Source of the DNA: Cenococcum geophilum 1.58
Lineage: Eukaryota > Ascomycota > Dothideomycetes > Gloniales > Gloniaceae
Assembly: GCA_001692895.1 (NCBI GenBank)
Contig: KV748195.1
Location: forward strand, 1,798,001-1,862,000
Length of the DNA stretch: 64,000 bases
Direction: 5' to 3'
Of the stretch, positions 1 through 11,249 are shown piece after piece (positions within the stretch are counted from its first letter, which is position 1; every line of letters begins with the position of its first letter). The position numbers and the translations under genes are program-made. The notes beneath the pieces were generated by a model that saw nothing but the letters and a program-made list of their open reading frames with translations, was not told the DNA's origin and did not search any database.

Positions 1-94
1 TAGTTAAGATTTTATATATACTATACCTAGAGCTGCTTATAATAACCATTACCTATAAATCTGCCAATTTATAAATAAAGAATTAGACATAGTT
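1..94. repeat. Left part of a copia-like LTR remnant
   Basis: These bases resemble 19100-19165 further right (shared blocks around 'gattttata' and 'gagctncttataata'). The sequence that continues after the 17-kb insertion (17089-17155) resembles 19166-19240 in the same order. The simplest reading is that one repeat copy was split at position 94/17084 by the gypsy element between them. The right-hand piece leads into a copia-type gag, so this is probably that element's 5' LTR. The left border lies outside the window. This is inference from visual alignment. Confidence 0.4.
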
Positions 95-286
95 TGTCAC
101 AGAACAGGGCAGTAGCTACAAGACGTATATATTCAAGGAGTCTATAAGACGTTACGCAATCAATCGTAAGGGTCGAGGGCGTAAGGAGGTGATATACCTA
201 CGCGTAGCTGACATAAGCTGTACGTGAGGTGTATGTAAGAGCACGGGGCTCTCCTATAGAGGCCCCTACGGTAGGGTTCCGTAACA
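95..286 (-). repeat. 3' LTR of outer gypsy element
   Basis: This 192-bp copy matches 16892-17083 over its full length, with differences almost all of the C-to-T / G-to-A type. It ends CCGTAACA and is followed by the C-rich polypurine tract complement. It is the more heavily RIP-mutated of the two copies. Confidence 0.88.
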
Positions 287-413
287 CTACCCCCCCTCCT
301 ATAGAGGCGGAGCTCCGGCGACGCTATAGTTACTATATATATATAAAAGGGACACTTAGGGTATAGAAAAGAAGAAAGGGGGATATCGCTAAAGGCTTAA
401 AATAACGTCATAT

Positions 414-703
414 TGTGGTGGTGTAATTTAGCCCCTAGATTTAACATCTAGATTGGGTATAGCTTTGGGAGAGCTTAGGCCTTCTACAAGTTATATAGAT
501 TGGTCTGGAGCCCTTAGAGTCTTTAACAACTTAGGCGACACTAATAGACACACAACTTTCCTTAAATACACTCTTTTCTTTCTCTTCTTACTGCTTAATT
601 CTGACTAATTGTGACCGACTGACAGACCGACCAATAGACTAACTAACAGACTAACTAACAGCACTGTAACTTTCCTATCTTAGAGAGGTCGTACCCTCCC
701 ACA
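414..703 (+). repeat. 5' LTR of inner gypsy element
   Basis: This 290-bp copy is colinear with 10765-11054, with TG...CA ends. The internal run of short 'gactaacaga' repeats (about 606-660) is present in both copies. Differences are mostly RIP-type transitions. Confidence 0.93.
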
Positions 704-881
704 TATTTTATAGCATTCCACATAGGGATGACGGCAAGCTCTTTAGATTAGAAGTCTGGTGCTCTATATATAGGAGACGCATAGGAACAATCTAAAACTG
801 CGATAGAACGACCAAGACTAAGAAGCACGGGCATATTAGCGACCTATACGCAGCCACCGCTATAAAGAATAAACCAACAAC

Positions 882-921
882 ACTTGCCGAGTTTTCTATA
901 CGGGAATGGTGGTCGGCAAGT
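882..921. other. Perfect 9-bp inverted repeat in the leader of the inner element
   Basis: ACTTGCCGA (882-890) and TCGGCAAGT (913-921) are exact reverse complements separated by 22 bases. They lie between the 5' LTR and gag, where retroelement RNAs often carry packaging or dimerisation stems. That it survived in otherwise RIP-damaged sequence is seen; a role is inference. Confidence 0.4.
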
Positions 922-1079
922 AGTAACAAGAAGGCGGGTACGTAGCATAGTAAGACAAAGGATAAAAGGAAGAACTATGGCACACTAGGAACGGCAGAGA
1001 AAAATCTTTTATATTTTATTTACTATATTTGCAACAGTCTATACTATTATTCTCGCATTTATTAGAGCTACCTTTAAAT

Positions 1080-2700
1080 TTATAATAATAGCGACAGTAC
1101 CAGCAAAGGGATTATTAGGAATATTAGGCCCATTCTATAATGACGGTAAGGGCGCTAGAAAGGGAGAGGAAAGTAAGCAGCCTATTAAACCGTAAAGCTC
1201 TCCTAAACTAGGGCATGCGATACTAACCCTAACTCCTATAACGTTAGGGACCGACAACTCTTAACAGATAGAGGATAGGGGTCACGAGGTCTACCTACCT
1301 GTCCCTGGAGAAACTGTAGGTCTGCCACCTTTTACTAGACTACTAATAGAACGAGATAAGGTATATATTATAGCCCAGCCTATACCGGCTCTAGGAACCC
1401 CTAGGACCCCTTACTTTATAAGACAAAATATGTCGTAATTTATTAAGCAGTATAAGCGGCTATGTATCCGGCACCGTATTACGGACAACAAAAAGTATTA
1501 AGGACTTCCGGAGTATTGCGACTATTGGATAGGGACATAGATTAGAAGTTTACCTAAGTTTACCATTGGTAACTAGATAGAACTTATAGGAAAGCTTAGG
1601 ACAGACTATTAAGGAAGTAACTATTTTCGACAAGTTAAAACGGTAGAATTCTTAGAAGCTTATATACTGTAGTGTAGGAATACTCCACCTAGTAGTATAC
1701 GCGAATACTATAGGCAGTTTACGTTAATCTCCTAGAAGGTTACTGAGGCTGGTAATTTAGAAAACCGCGAATAAGGGTACTAGTTCGCAAGAGGACTCCT
1801 ATTTAAATACCAAAGACATATAATAACTAAAATAGAAGCCGACCCTAATAGGCGAGAGTCTTTTAACTTCCACCTGCTAAGGAGAGCTATAGAAGACAGG
1901 CTTAATTCGCATAAAGGCGCCGATTAGTTATTAATAATAAATCCTAAGGAACAAGGCCTTCGTTAGCTAGTTAGACAATTCCGTAATTAGTAACTAGCTA
2001 TAACAAACTAAAGAGATGCTGCCCTTTAACTACCTATAGTCTCTCAGCCAAGCAAGTCGGCAAATACCTGTTAAATAACTTAGGAAACAGACCCTAAACT
2101 AGAGAAACTTACTGATTAACTCCGGAAGCTTAATCTTAGGACGGTTGAATTAGCAGGCGTTGCATCTTTAATGCCGTTTCTAGACAGGATTTGCTAAGAT
2201 CTAATACGGTACATATAGCTCCTAAATAGGGCATTAATGCGTCAAGAATAAATAGACCCGTGACCGGCACTAGGTAACAACAGACCGCAGCCGCCCTATA
2301 AGGGAGCGCCACAAGAACGATATAAGCCGGGCCTAGGAAGGTATAGAGGGCCAGGGAACTTTAGCGCATACTAAACACAAAATCAGACGTATTATAGATG
2401 CGGGGGTGCCTACCATTTTATTAATCAGTGTTTAGAGCTTAAAGAGTTAGTTTGTTATAGTTTCCTATATATAAACGAAAATAACTAAATATGCGTTGAA
2501 ATACGTAAGCGCCTAGGAAATATAATTCCGTATTTGCTGAGCAACAATCAGATCTAGTTTCTTAAAGACTGGCTAAGGCAGAACGCGAATATTAATCCTA
2601 ATACGCTAGCGATAGGTATCTAACTAAAGGCAACTTCCGTGGAGCTTATAGAGGGTAGTGACGCTAAAAGTAAAGAGGAACTTGGTAAGTCCTAGGAAGA
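1080..2700 (+). pseudogene. gag: Gag of inner gypsy element (RIP-degraded)
   Basis: This plus-strand frame precedes the protease. A retroviral-type CCHC knuckle lies at 2390-2431. It reads [Y]-Y-R-C-G-G-A-Y-H-F-I-N-Q-C, and the first ligand Cys is now TAT, as expected if TGT was changed by RIP. The remaining Cys, His and Cys are in the exact CX2CX4HX4C spacing. Upstream sequence has many in-frame TAG/TAA and cannot be read as one protein. The start is not identifiable because ATG codons are themselves RIP targets. Gag normally forms the particle shell and binds genomic RNA. Confidence 0.75.
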
Positions 2701-3199
2701 TGTATACTAAGTAGAGTCAATATACGTTGATTCGGTAGGGGCCGCAACCCAATTACAGCCTATGCCGTAGGTATATAATCTTAGGAGACTATAAGGGGAA
2801 GTAAGGGTGATAAAATAGCCTCTAAAACCATCTGGTCTGCGACTGGCAATGGTTTAAAATATACAACTAGGAGGATATATCCAAATTACACCACGGCCCT
2901 AGTAGCAGGCTCCTCTACTACCGTTAAGCAGTAATAGGGGTAATAAAATAAATTATACTAAATAGCTAGGATAGACGGAGTAAATGGCGGATATAATAAT
3001 AACAGTTAAAGCATTACAACTAAAGCCAGTTAAAATAATGGATATACTAAAAGGAAACGTCCTAAGCCCAACTATAATGGCGGATAAGATCTTGTTAAAA
3101 ACTATTAAAGTTACTATTAGTAACTGCCTTATGTACATACCTAAAGTTATAAGGCTATTCTTTAAGCCTCTCCCACTACCCCTTATGGAGCCTTACTGA

Positions 3200-6100
3200 T
3201 AGAAGTAGGAGGACGTTAAGGCATCCGTGTTATTAGCATACCTAACGTTCTATACTGATTAAGCCGGCCTAATAACTGCCGAAGTGGACCAGATCGAATA
3301 AGAAGCAGGATTTATCCGGTTTTAAAGGCGATACCTAAAGGTAGAAGCGTAGATAGGAGATGGAAGGGCTAAATGCCTAATTGACTCTGGAGCTAAGCTT
3401 AACCTAATTAAGGAAAGCGTAGCCCTATGATACGGCCTGCTAATATTAAGTCTGCCTTTATAGTTATAAGGCGCGCGTTTAATGTCTGTAAATAGAACTT
3501 AGTCTAAGTTCATTAGGCTAGTGTATATAGTCCCTATAGTAATAGGTAACGTCTCGATATCTATAACGTTTATTACTATAGGGGAAATATTATATAAGGT
3601 GATACTTAGTAAGTTATGGTTAGTAAGGGCTAGACTAGTAACGAAATAAACCGTAATAGGTTAGGTATCTTATATTATTTAATTAGAAGATGGTAGAGTT
3701 AAAATAAGGTTCTTAACGTCCTATAAGGATATAATATTCTTTAAACTAGATAAAGGTATTAGCATAGAAAACAGTTCGGGAAATGTATAGCTAGTGCAAC
3801 CGCTGGGATCGTATCTAGGGTTACTTATAACCCGGCGCATTAGGATAAAGAGGATATTAAGAATAAAGAGGAGGGAAATAAGGTACGGCTTTAACACGGA
3901 TATATACTATTTTGGATATCCGCTAGATAGAGCTATTGGTAGGGAGAGGAGTATAATATTAGATGGAGAGAGCTTAATAGTAAAACGTTAAAGGAAGTCC
4001 TAAAGAAATACTTAAGGAAGAATCGGAAGCTAGTATTTAAAGTAAAAGCTAAATCCCTTATATATTAAATGTTGAAGACGACGGATCTATTTATAATGTA
4101 AATAGAAAGCTGCCGGAGTAAGGCCTAACTAAGCGTTATAAATATAGTAACTGCGTATAAACGGAAGGCAGATAAGGTCCACTTAGTTAATTCATTAGCA
4201 CCAGATAGAATAGTTATAGGAGGCATAGTGGAATGGCGAGAGGTGGCCTTATGTTAATAGAAGGCGTCTATTTAAGGATTGCCTCTTGGACCGTATAATT
4301 ATTTTCTTAAGCCGTGATATACTAAGCTGGCCTACGGTGTACGACTAAAGCTAGAACAATTAGAGCGTATGATTGTAGGAGATATTTAGCTAAGAGAATA
4401 AGAGATCCTTAAGGCCATGTTGTTTAACTAAGAAGAGGCTCTAGTATAGGAGTTCTTTAAGATGGGTCGCGTTAGCAGAGACGTAACTCCACTACTGAAG
4501 ATTAAAACCGTGCCGTATAAAGTATAGTAAGTACCAAACTTTCTAGTACCTAGGGCCCTACGAGGAGAAGTGATAAATATATTACGAGAACGACTAGCTT
4601 AAGGGACTTTGGAATATTATAAAAGCCTATATAGGAATCTATGGTTTCTTATAAGTAAGAAGGAACGTAATAAGTACTAACTAATTAACGCGGCGATAAA
4701 TATCAACTGAGTAACTATTAGGGACGTAAATCTGCCGCCGTATGCTAATGAATTTTCTAAGGAGTTTATGGGGTGTAAGGTTATATCTCTGGTGGACTTC
4801 TTCTTAGGCTATAACTAATTAGAGCTGGATGTAGAAAGCCGGAACTTAACGGCTTTTGCAATACCTTTAGGACTTCTATAATAAACGACGGTACCTATAA
4901 GAGATATGAATTCCGTAGCCTAGTTTATGCGGACGATTACTAAGATCTTAGAACAACACATCCCATACTATACCCTGCCATTTCTGGATAATATTATAGT
5001 GAAAGGCCCATAGACAGTGTATAATGGGGAGGAGAGCCTTTTAGGTGTGCGTAGATACATTCTGGAATATATTATATGGCTAGATGGGGTACTTGCAGAT
5101 TTGGAACGAGCTGGGTATACGATCTTAGGCGCAAAGTCTCATTTCTACAAAGACGAGATTAGAGTGGTTGGTTACCGCTGTAATAGAAAAGGACGATATC
5201 TAGAAAAGTTAAAGGTCGTAAAGATCATTTACTAAAAAGACTGCGAAGACATTACGTCGGCCTAAGCGTTCTTAGGAGTTGTCGTATATTACTGAATATA
5301 GGTAGAAAACTTTGCAATTAAAGTAGAGCTAATCTTCCGACTGCTATAAGTAAACGTTCCGTTTGTATAGGGTATAGAGTAAATAGCCGCTATAAAGACT
5401 TTAAAGCATGCAGTTACTACTGCACCCGTATTAGTTTAGCTAGATTATAGTAAAGGGGCTAGGCTAATTATTCTCGCCGTTAACGGATGCAAGAATAGAT
5501 GGGGGTGCGGCCTTATGTAACTGGATGTACAAGGTCGTCGTCACCTATATCAATATAAAAGCGGTATCTGGTCTTAGGCGGAGCAGAAATATAACTTAGG
5601 AAAGCTTAAATATCGGGCATTATTATATGTGTTAAAGAAGTGTCGCGTATACCTATACAGCGTTCGCTTTACAGTAAAGACGGACGTAAACACCCTAGTC
5701 GCATAATTAAATTGTGCCGCTACTAATTTACCCGGAGCCTTAATAATAAGATAGCTAGCATAGATCTAGCTATAGGACTTTAATATTAGACATATACTAG
5801 GGAAGAAGAATAGCCTAGCTGATGGACTTTTGTGATAACTACCTAATAGTAAACGACCTAATGAGCCGACTAAGGATATTAAAGAGTTTATTAACTGTAA
5901 ACTAAGTGCCTTAGAATATATAGCTGCCCCTCTTAAAATGGAAGCGGGTCTGCCATTAGAAGACTTATATTTAGAGGAATTTTAAAAAATTGCGAAGTGG
6001 CTAGTGACCTTATAACGTCCGGAAGAGATAAATACTAAGGAGTTTAAAAAGTTTAAACGATATACGCTGAAGTTCCTAGTGCGTAATTGATAGCTCTTCT

Positions 6101-7420
6101 ACCGGTAGTTAAAAAATATACTAATGTAAAGGGTAGTTAATAATAAGGACGCTTAGTAGGAGATTATTAAAAGCCTTTATAATTAAAGCGGATATTACGG
6201 ATAAGAGGGAACGTATTAGAGGGTCTTAAATTAATATTAGTGGCTAGGGCTATAGGATTAAATATTATAGTATGTTAAGTCGTGTCTATAATACTAGGAG
6301 CAATAGCTAAGACAGAAAGAAGAAGCGATGTACCCTATATAGGAGTCTACCTTATGGTAATGAGTAGCAGTAGATATTACGTTTATACCTCTAAGCCGTC
6401 TTAAATTCCGGTACCTAGCTATTACTTAAGAATATATATCTGGATAGGTAGAGGCTTGGGCCCTTTAAAATAAGGATGTAAAAAGTATAGCGAAGTTTCT
6501 TTATAAAGATGTTATCTGCCGATGGGGAGCATTTGGACAGCTCTCTATAGATAGTAGAGGAGAGAATGCTAATGTTACCGCTACGCTCGCAGAGCTCTAC
6601 AATATTAAGAGGGTTATAGCTTCTACTTACCACGCTTAGGCGTAAGGCTTTATAGAGCGAGGCCACAGACCTATAATAGATGCTTTGGTAAAGATAGATG
6701 GCTTATAGCTGGACAATCTTTATACTATTTTGTAGGCAGATAGGACGACTATTAAGCGGCCTACGGGAATAATACCGGCAAGAGTTATATGCGGATATAA
6801 GTATGTTCTTTCTATTAAACTCTATATACCTACTTGGCAGACGCTACCTTGGCAAATAGCCCGGACCACTATAGAGTTACTAGCACTTCGTGTAAAGCAG
6901 TTTAACTAAAGAGACGCAGATATAAAAGAGGCTGTCGCGCGTAAAAGACGACTAAGGGTAGTAAATAAGGAGTACTTTGATAATATCCACTACATTCGCT
7001 AGGACGGATTTAAGGTTGGAGATATGGTTATGCTTTATAATATATAGCTTAAGTAAGACTATTCTAGCAGTTGTAAGTTAGATCTAAAATGGCTAGGCCC
7101 GTTCTGCGTATATAAGAGTTACCCTTATAAAGGATGGTACTTAATTAAGGATCTTAACGGCACGCCATTCCGTAATTAAACTCCAGGAAATAGATTAAAG
7201 AAGTTCTATTAATGACGGATGTTTAAGGTCCGCTAGGAAGACTAGCTTAACTAGTTAGACGGAACTATGCTATAAGAAATAATAGCAGAGCTAGAACCTA
7301 AGGAGGATATTATATAAAATCCACTAGTATTGCAACGCCGTATAGTTTAAAAAGTGTATATTTTAGAAAGATTGTTTAATAGAACTGAGTACGAAATATT
7401 TAACTAGGGGATAGTCAAGT
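3200..7420 (+). pseudogene. pol: Pol of inner gypsy element: protease, RT, RNase H, integrase
   Basis: Domains are in Ty3/gypsy order. A retropepsin motif L-I-D-S-G-A is at about 3377-3394. The RT catalytic box is F-L-D-N at 4981-4992, where the second Asp has become Asn (GAT to AAT, a TpG change). An RNase H segment is around 5440-5480. The integrase core has a first Asp in a V-D-I-T-F-I context near 6370, a second Asp in S-I-D-S-R-G-E-N near 6547, and Glu in G-F-I-E-R-G-H near 6650, the D,D,E triad. Many in-frame stops show it cannot be expressed. The ending near 7420 is followed at once by a purine tract. Its order (integrase after RNase H) excludes Ty1/copia. Confidence 0.85.
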
Positions 7421-7424
7421 TTTA

Positions 7425-7436
7425 AGGTAGGGGAGG
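7425..7436 (+). other. Internal copy of the polypurine tract
   Basis: The 12-mer AGGTAGGGGAGG here is identical to the one at 10751-10762, which directly precedes the 3' LTR. It sits immediately after the pol frame ends, exactly where the 3' polypurine tract of an ordinary gypsy element would be. It could be a central polypurine tract or a scar from addition of the 3.3-kb segment that follows. Confidence 0.6.
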
Positions 7437-7606
7437 GGATATAGATAATAGCCGTGCAATCCATCCGTTTATTTGCCGTATTTCCTAAAGCTCTTTCTAT
7501 TACACTTTCTTATTTGCTTTTTTTAGTTACAGGAATCTAATGCGTGGTGGCAGTAAGGTAAGGATAGAAGAATATTTATGTATAACCATCTAGTATTATT
7601 TATTGC

Positions 7607-7726
7607 AAAGATATTAGTTCCGCTTACCGCCTTTACTAAGCCAATAGCGATTTTCTATCCCGGGGATAGAAAATCATAATTAGTCCATTTAACGATTAGA
7701 GCCGGCAGAACTCCATACTACTACCC
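7607..7726. repeat. Dispersed 120-bp palindrome-centred module, copy 1
   Basis: It begins AAAGATATTAGTTCCGC and ends CTACTACCC. The same module occurs at 27131-27250, 32777-32896 and 47094-47214. Its centre is a near-perfect palindrome; here GATTTTCTATCCC is followed by GGGATAGAAAATC. It lies between the internal polypurine tract and the extra frame of the inner gypsy element. Confidence 0.75.
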
Positions 7727-7739
7727 GAATTCGGTAGAC

Positions 7740-10601
7740 CATTTAGATTAGGAAACCCTATTTAGAACTTCACCTTTTTGCCCTTAATAAACCTCAAACA
7801 CAGCCGCAATTAGTTAAAGTTACAAATTAAACAGAATTAACAATAGCACGTTTATTATATCTTTATCTAGTAGACCTCTAGTACTATATAAAGGAGCTAA
7901 GCAATAAATTAGTGACGTCCTTACAGAAGTTAGAGGCTTCGCAGTTAATTAGCGTCGGGTAGTACTCCTCTAAATTTATAACAAGATTCTGCTCTCTTAA
8001 GAAAACTACGCAGATACTGCTAGTGTGGTAGTTAATTTCGTTAACTAGGATAACGGGCTATAAGCATCTTTAGGAAGGGACGCGTTCTTATTAATCTTTA
8101 AGGACATCTCTAACGTTAGTAAAATGGCAAAAGATTAAAGAAATTAGTATAATAAAGCTAGAGAAACTATCCGAAAGTCCTAGGGATAAGGTATTCTTAA
8201 CGGTCTACTTAAATACGCGGTCTCCTACCACTTTCTTTCTACCGCCCAAAAACTTACCGTCTACCTACTTTATAAAGTAACGGCACGAGTTAATAAGGCC
8301 CTAATTAATAGGCTCGAATATCTAGGGCGCGGTATTAAGAACACTACTTAACTACAGCCGACCGATTTTGCGCTCGCGCCGAAGATGCTAGGAAGGGCGG
8401 TATTAAACTAGGTGGTAAATAATTATAGCTTAGGAAGACACTTAACTAGTTTTCTTATTCTAAATAAGGACCTGCCGCTAAGAAGTAGGAGACTAACTAC
8501 CGTGGAACTAGAGGTTACCGATATTAGAATTAAACAAGCAGGAGAGAGCTTAGCTCTTATACTGTGAATATATTTATAATATGCTTTTAACGTAATAAAT
8601 CCCTTAGCTTTTTAGCCATTAACACCTGTTTAAGGAGGAGGCGTTAGCATTATGCTAAGCCCGTCCCAACAAGGATCACCTATATTAGTTAACTCGCCAT
8701 TATTATCCATAAATGAGAGCATTCTCGCGGCTAAAACGCCTATTGGCTTGCCCCCGCGGCTGCTAGTATCTTCGTCTAGAAGGAATCTAAGAAGAGGGCT
8801 GATGATTACTTACCCGGAAGTAGGAGGGCTGGGGGTGGCATTAATATTTAATAAGAGCGTTATTAAGTTAGGAGATAATAAGGAGTATATCAAGGAGGCT
8901 ATAGATACTATGGCGGTACTCTATGTAAAACGAGGGTGTGACTGCAAGGATAACGTGCCCGCTTATCTTAAGGCGTCCCTAAACCGAACTACTAAAATCA
9001 AACTAACTAAGGTTATAAAGCTCTTGCGCAGTTAGTATAAGGCAGTTAGTTTTAATCCAGAGATATATAAGGTCTGCTAGATGCATATATAAGCTATAGG
9101 AGGACGTATAGGTTTAGCGATAAAGGGTCTAAACTATACCACACTATATTATAGACTCCGTTTAATATATTACGCTTATAACTACCTTAGCACTATAAAG
9201 ACCGATCCTACCACATACTCTTAGTTTAGAAAAGCTTATAAACCTCCAGTTCCATCCAATTCCTTAAAACCGTATAAGTTTATTTATAACTTAGCACTAA
9301 GGTTTTCATACGACAGAGAGGCTTTACTTAATCGGATAATGTCACTAGAAGACTAAGAAGTATAGCAGTAAAAAGGATCTATAATTTTAAACGTGTTTAA
9401 ATGGTGGTGGGATTTTAGTATCTCGGTAATAATTAATAAGGAAATGCATATGTACCGCCACTATCAGCGTCTAATTAATAGGCGGCCAAATTATAGCTAA
9501 TTAAGAACGATAGTCTACGGTCTTTGCTAACAGCTAATAAAACAAAACCCTTAGTATTATTATCTCTATTGCGCTCTTAGGCCTAACAGCTAGTAGCAAC
9601 TCATTTCCTACCCTTATTATGCGAAATTCGCGGTTAAAGGAGACTCTACAGCTTTCTGTTACATTAACGTTAATATTCCCTCGCTCCTTAAAAGTAAATG
9701 CGGTGCTAATATAATCTAAGGGAGCGTTTCTCTAGATAATAAGACTAAAGATAACTACATAATTATCCTACCCGGCATGCATCACTACCTAGAATTATAG
9801 TGGGAGGATTTTAAGGCGCGAGGATTGACTAAGGGTAACGGATTTATTTATAAGATCTCTAACCAAGACTGGACCACTAAAGACGTAGAAAAGTATACGA
9901 CTAACTAAATAGCTTAGCTATATAAGAAAGGAGATATATATATAACTATGCCTTACCTTCCTTATAAAGCGAAAGGACCTTTAACTAGAACCCGGCGAAT
10001 AATACTACTATAGTTTATTAGTATTTAGGACAATTATAATAACCTTAAGGTTACTAAAGGAGGTACTTAGGCAGAGTTGGCAGATGCGCACTAAGACTTA
10101 AGAGCGCCACCCCGTACGCCGTCTGGACATACTAATCTCTACGGCGCGATTCTATATCGCTTCCCTACAGCAGTTAAGCTTATAGCTGCTAGCGCTCTAT
10201 CTAACGCCCTTCTCGGTAAATAATGATGGGATTCTCTAGCGGCAATTTAAAATTATAACCTTCTTCTTAATAGCAACGGGAACAAAGTTAGGAAATGGAT
10301 GCATTCCTACCGTTTTAGGGCCGTTAAGAATTACAAAGATGCGTTTAGGCTAATGCGTGTAACTAAGATAGAATGCTTTAATAGCCGCTCTTACTTCTAC
10401 TACATTAATAATAGAATTAATCCTTTAGCTATCACAGTAGATCTAAGTAGAGTGCCCCCAGTTATTATAAAAGGACAGAGTTATATGGAGTTACCTAAAG
10501 AATTATAGGATAGAACTAAGCAAATGGAAGGGCGCGAAAGAGCTATATTATCTAAAAGCCGCTAGTCTAAGGTCTCTCTTACTGCTCAGCTAAGTAGATG
10601 A
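7740..10601 (+). pseudogene. Extra ORF of the inner gypsy element; possible Fe(II)/2OG dioxygenase-like C-terminus
   Basis: One reading frame (codons starting at multiples of 3) can be followed for about 950 codons from near 7740 to a TGA at 10599-10601. It is broken almost only by TAA/TAG. The longest stop-free pieces are 8652-9035 and 10299-10508. No frameshift was needed. The N-terminal and middle parts are unrecognised. In the C-terminal third, T-A-F-C-[Y]-I-[N]-V-N-I-P at about 9648-9680 becomes an H-x-D motif at 9660-9668 if two RIP-type changes are allowed. L-P-G-M-H-H follows at about 9768-9785. L-P-[Y]-K-A-K-G-P with T-R-R comes at 9960-9998, where Tyr is again explained by CAY to TAY. 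The H-x-D ... H ... R order is that of phytanoyl-CoA-type 2-oxoglutarate oxygenases. The frame itself is clear; the family call is inference. It is not a known gypsy domain. Confidence 0.5.
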
Positions 10602-10750
10602 GAATGGTCTCATTTAACCAGAACGGAGTCTCCTTGTTTACTATCTCGAGTTCGTAGTAAGGGCAAGGAACGCATACAATTACCTACCGCGTCTTCGTTT
10701 CGAAGATAAGGAGTTTTAGAGTTTCGGAAGTCGTTAGGGGATAACGACTT

Positions 10751-10764
10751 AGGTAGGGGAGGTA
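10751..10764 (+). other. 3' polypurine tract of inner gypsy element
   Basis: AGGTAGGGGAGGTA directly abuts the TGTGG start of the 3' LTR at 10765, as required for plus-strand DNA priming in LTR elements. Confidence 0.75.
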
Positions 10765-11054
10765 TGTGGTGGTGTAATTTAGCCCCTAAATTTAATATCT
10801 AGATTAGGTATAGCTTCGGGAGAGCCTAGGCCTTCTATAAGTTATATAGATCGGTCTAGAGCCCTTAGAGTCTTCAATAACTCAGGCGACACCAACAGAC
10901 ATATAACTTTCCTTAAATACACTCTTTTCTTTCTCTTCTTACTGCTTAATTCTGACTAATTATAACTGACCAACAGACCGACTAACAGACTGACTAACAG
11001 ACTGACTAACAGCACTGTGACTTTCCTATCTTAGAGAGGTCGTACCCTCCCACA
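10765..11054 (+). repeat. 3' LTR of inner gypsy element
   Basis: Same length (290 bp) and ends as 414-703. Slightly less RIP-changed, for example in the 'gaccaacagaccgac' block. Confidence 0.93.
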
Positions 11055-11095
11055 ATATAATAAGGCTTGGCATCTAAAAATCCAACCAATTAGAT

Positions 11096-11118
11096 AACTT
11101 TAACCGCCGGTTAAAGTT
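11096..11118. repeat. Conserved 23-bp palindrome, copy 1
   Basis: AACTTTAAC and GTTAAAGTT form 9-bp arms around CGCCG. The same motif in a matching context ('aattagataactttaac') occurs at 47262-47284 and 60454-60476, each time between the pol 3' end and the 3' LTR of a minus-strand gypsy element. Confidence 0.8.
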
Positions 11119-11249
11119 CCTAGACATCTTAACAATATTCCAGTTACGTAATCGCACTTTACCGCAATCTAACGGCAATTTAACGGCAATTTGCCCCTAT
11201 ATAGTAATATATAACGGTTTAACTCTATAAGGGCTCCTATAGAGGATTA

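Larger units (their letters stand above)
414..11054 (+). mobile_element. Inner Ty3/gypsy retrotransposon with extra 3' frame
   Basis: Two 290-bp LTRs (414-703 and 10765-11054) start TGTGGTGG and end CTCCCACA. ATAT flanks both sides (410-413, 11055-11058) and is a likely 4-bp or degenerate 5-bp target duplication. The interior of 10.06 kb is long for a gypsy element. Gag with a zinc knuckle, retropepsin, RT, RNase H and integrase occupy 1080-7420 in canonical order. A further 3.3 kb with its own long plus-strand frame follows before the 3' LTR. All frames are interrupted by TAA/TAG, consistent with RIP of CAA/CAG/TGG. The element lies inside the outer gypsy element, so it is the younger insertion. 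Confidence 0.9.

Noticed and set aside
2984-3199. 71-codon plus-strand open stretch and the opposite-strand one at 2953-3138
   Set aside because: Both lie in the gag-protease linker of the inner gypsy element; they are chance or residual open pieces of one degraded polyprotein, not separate genes.
8652-9035. 127-codon open stretch as a stand-alone gene
   Set aside because: Reading continues in the same frame on both sides through TAA/TAG codons, so it is only the longest spared piece of the extra ORF at 7740-10601.
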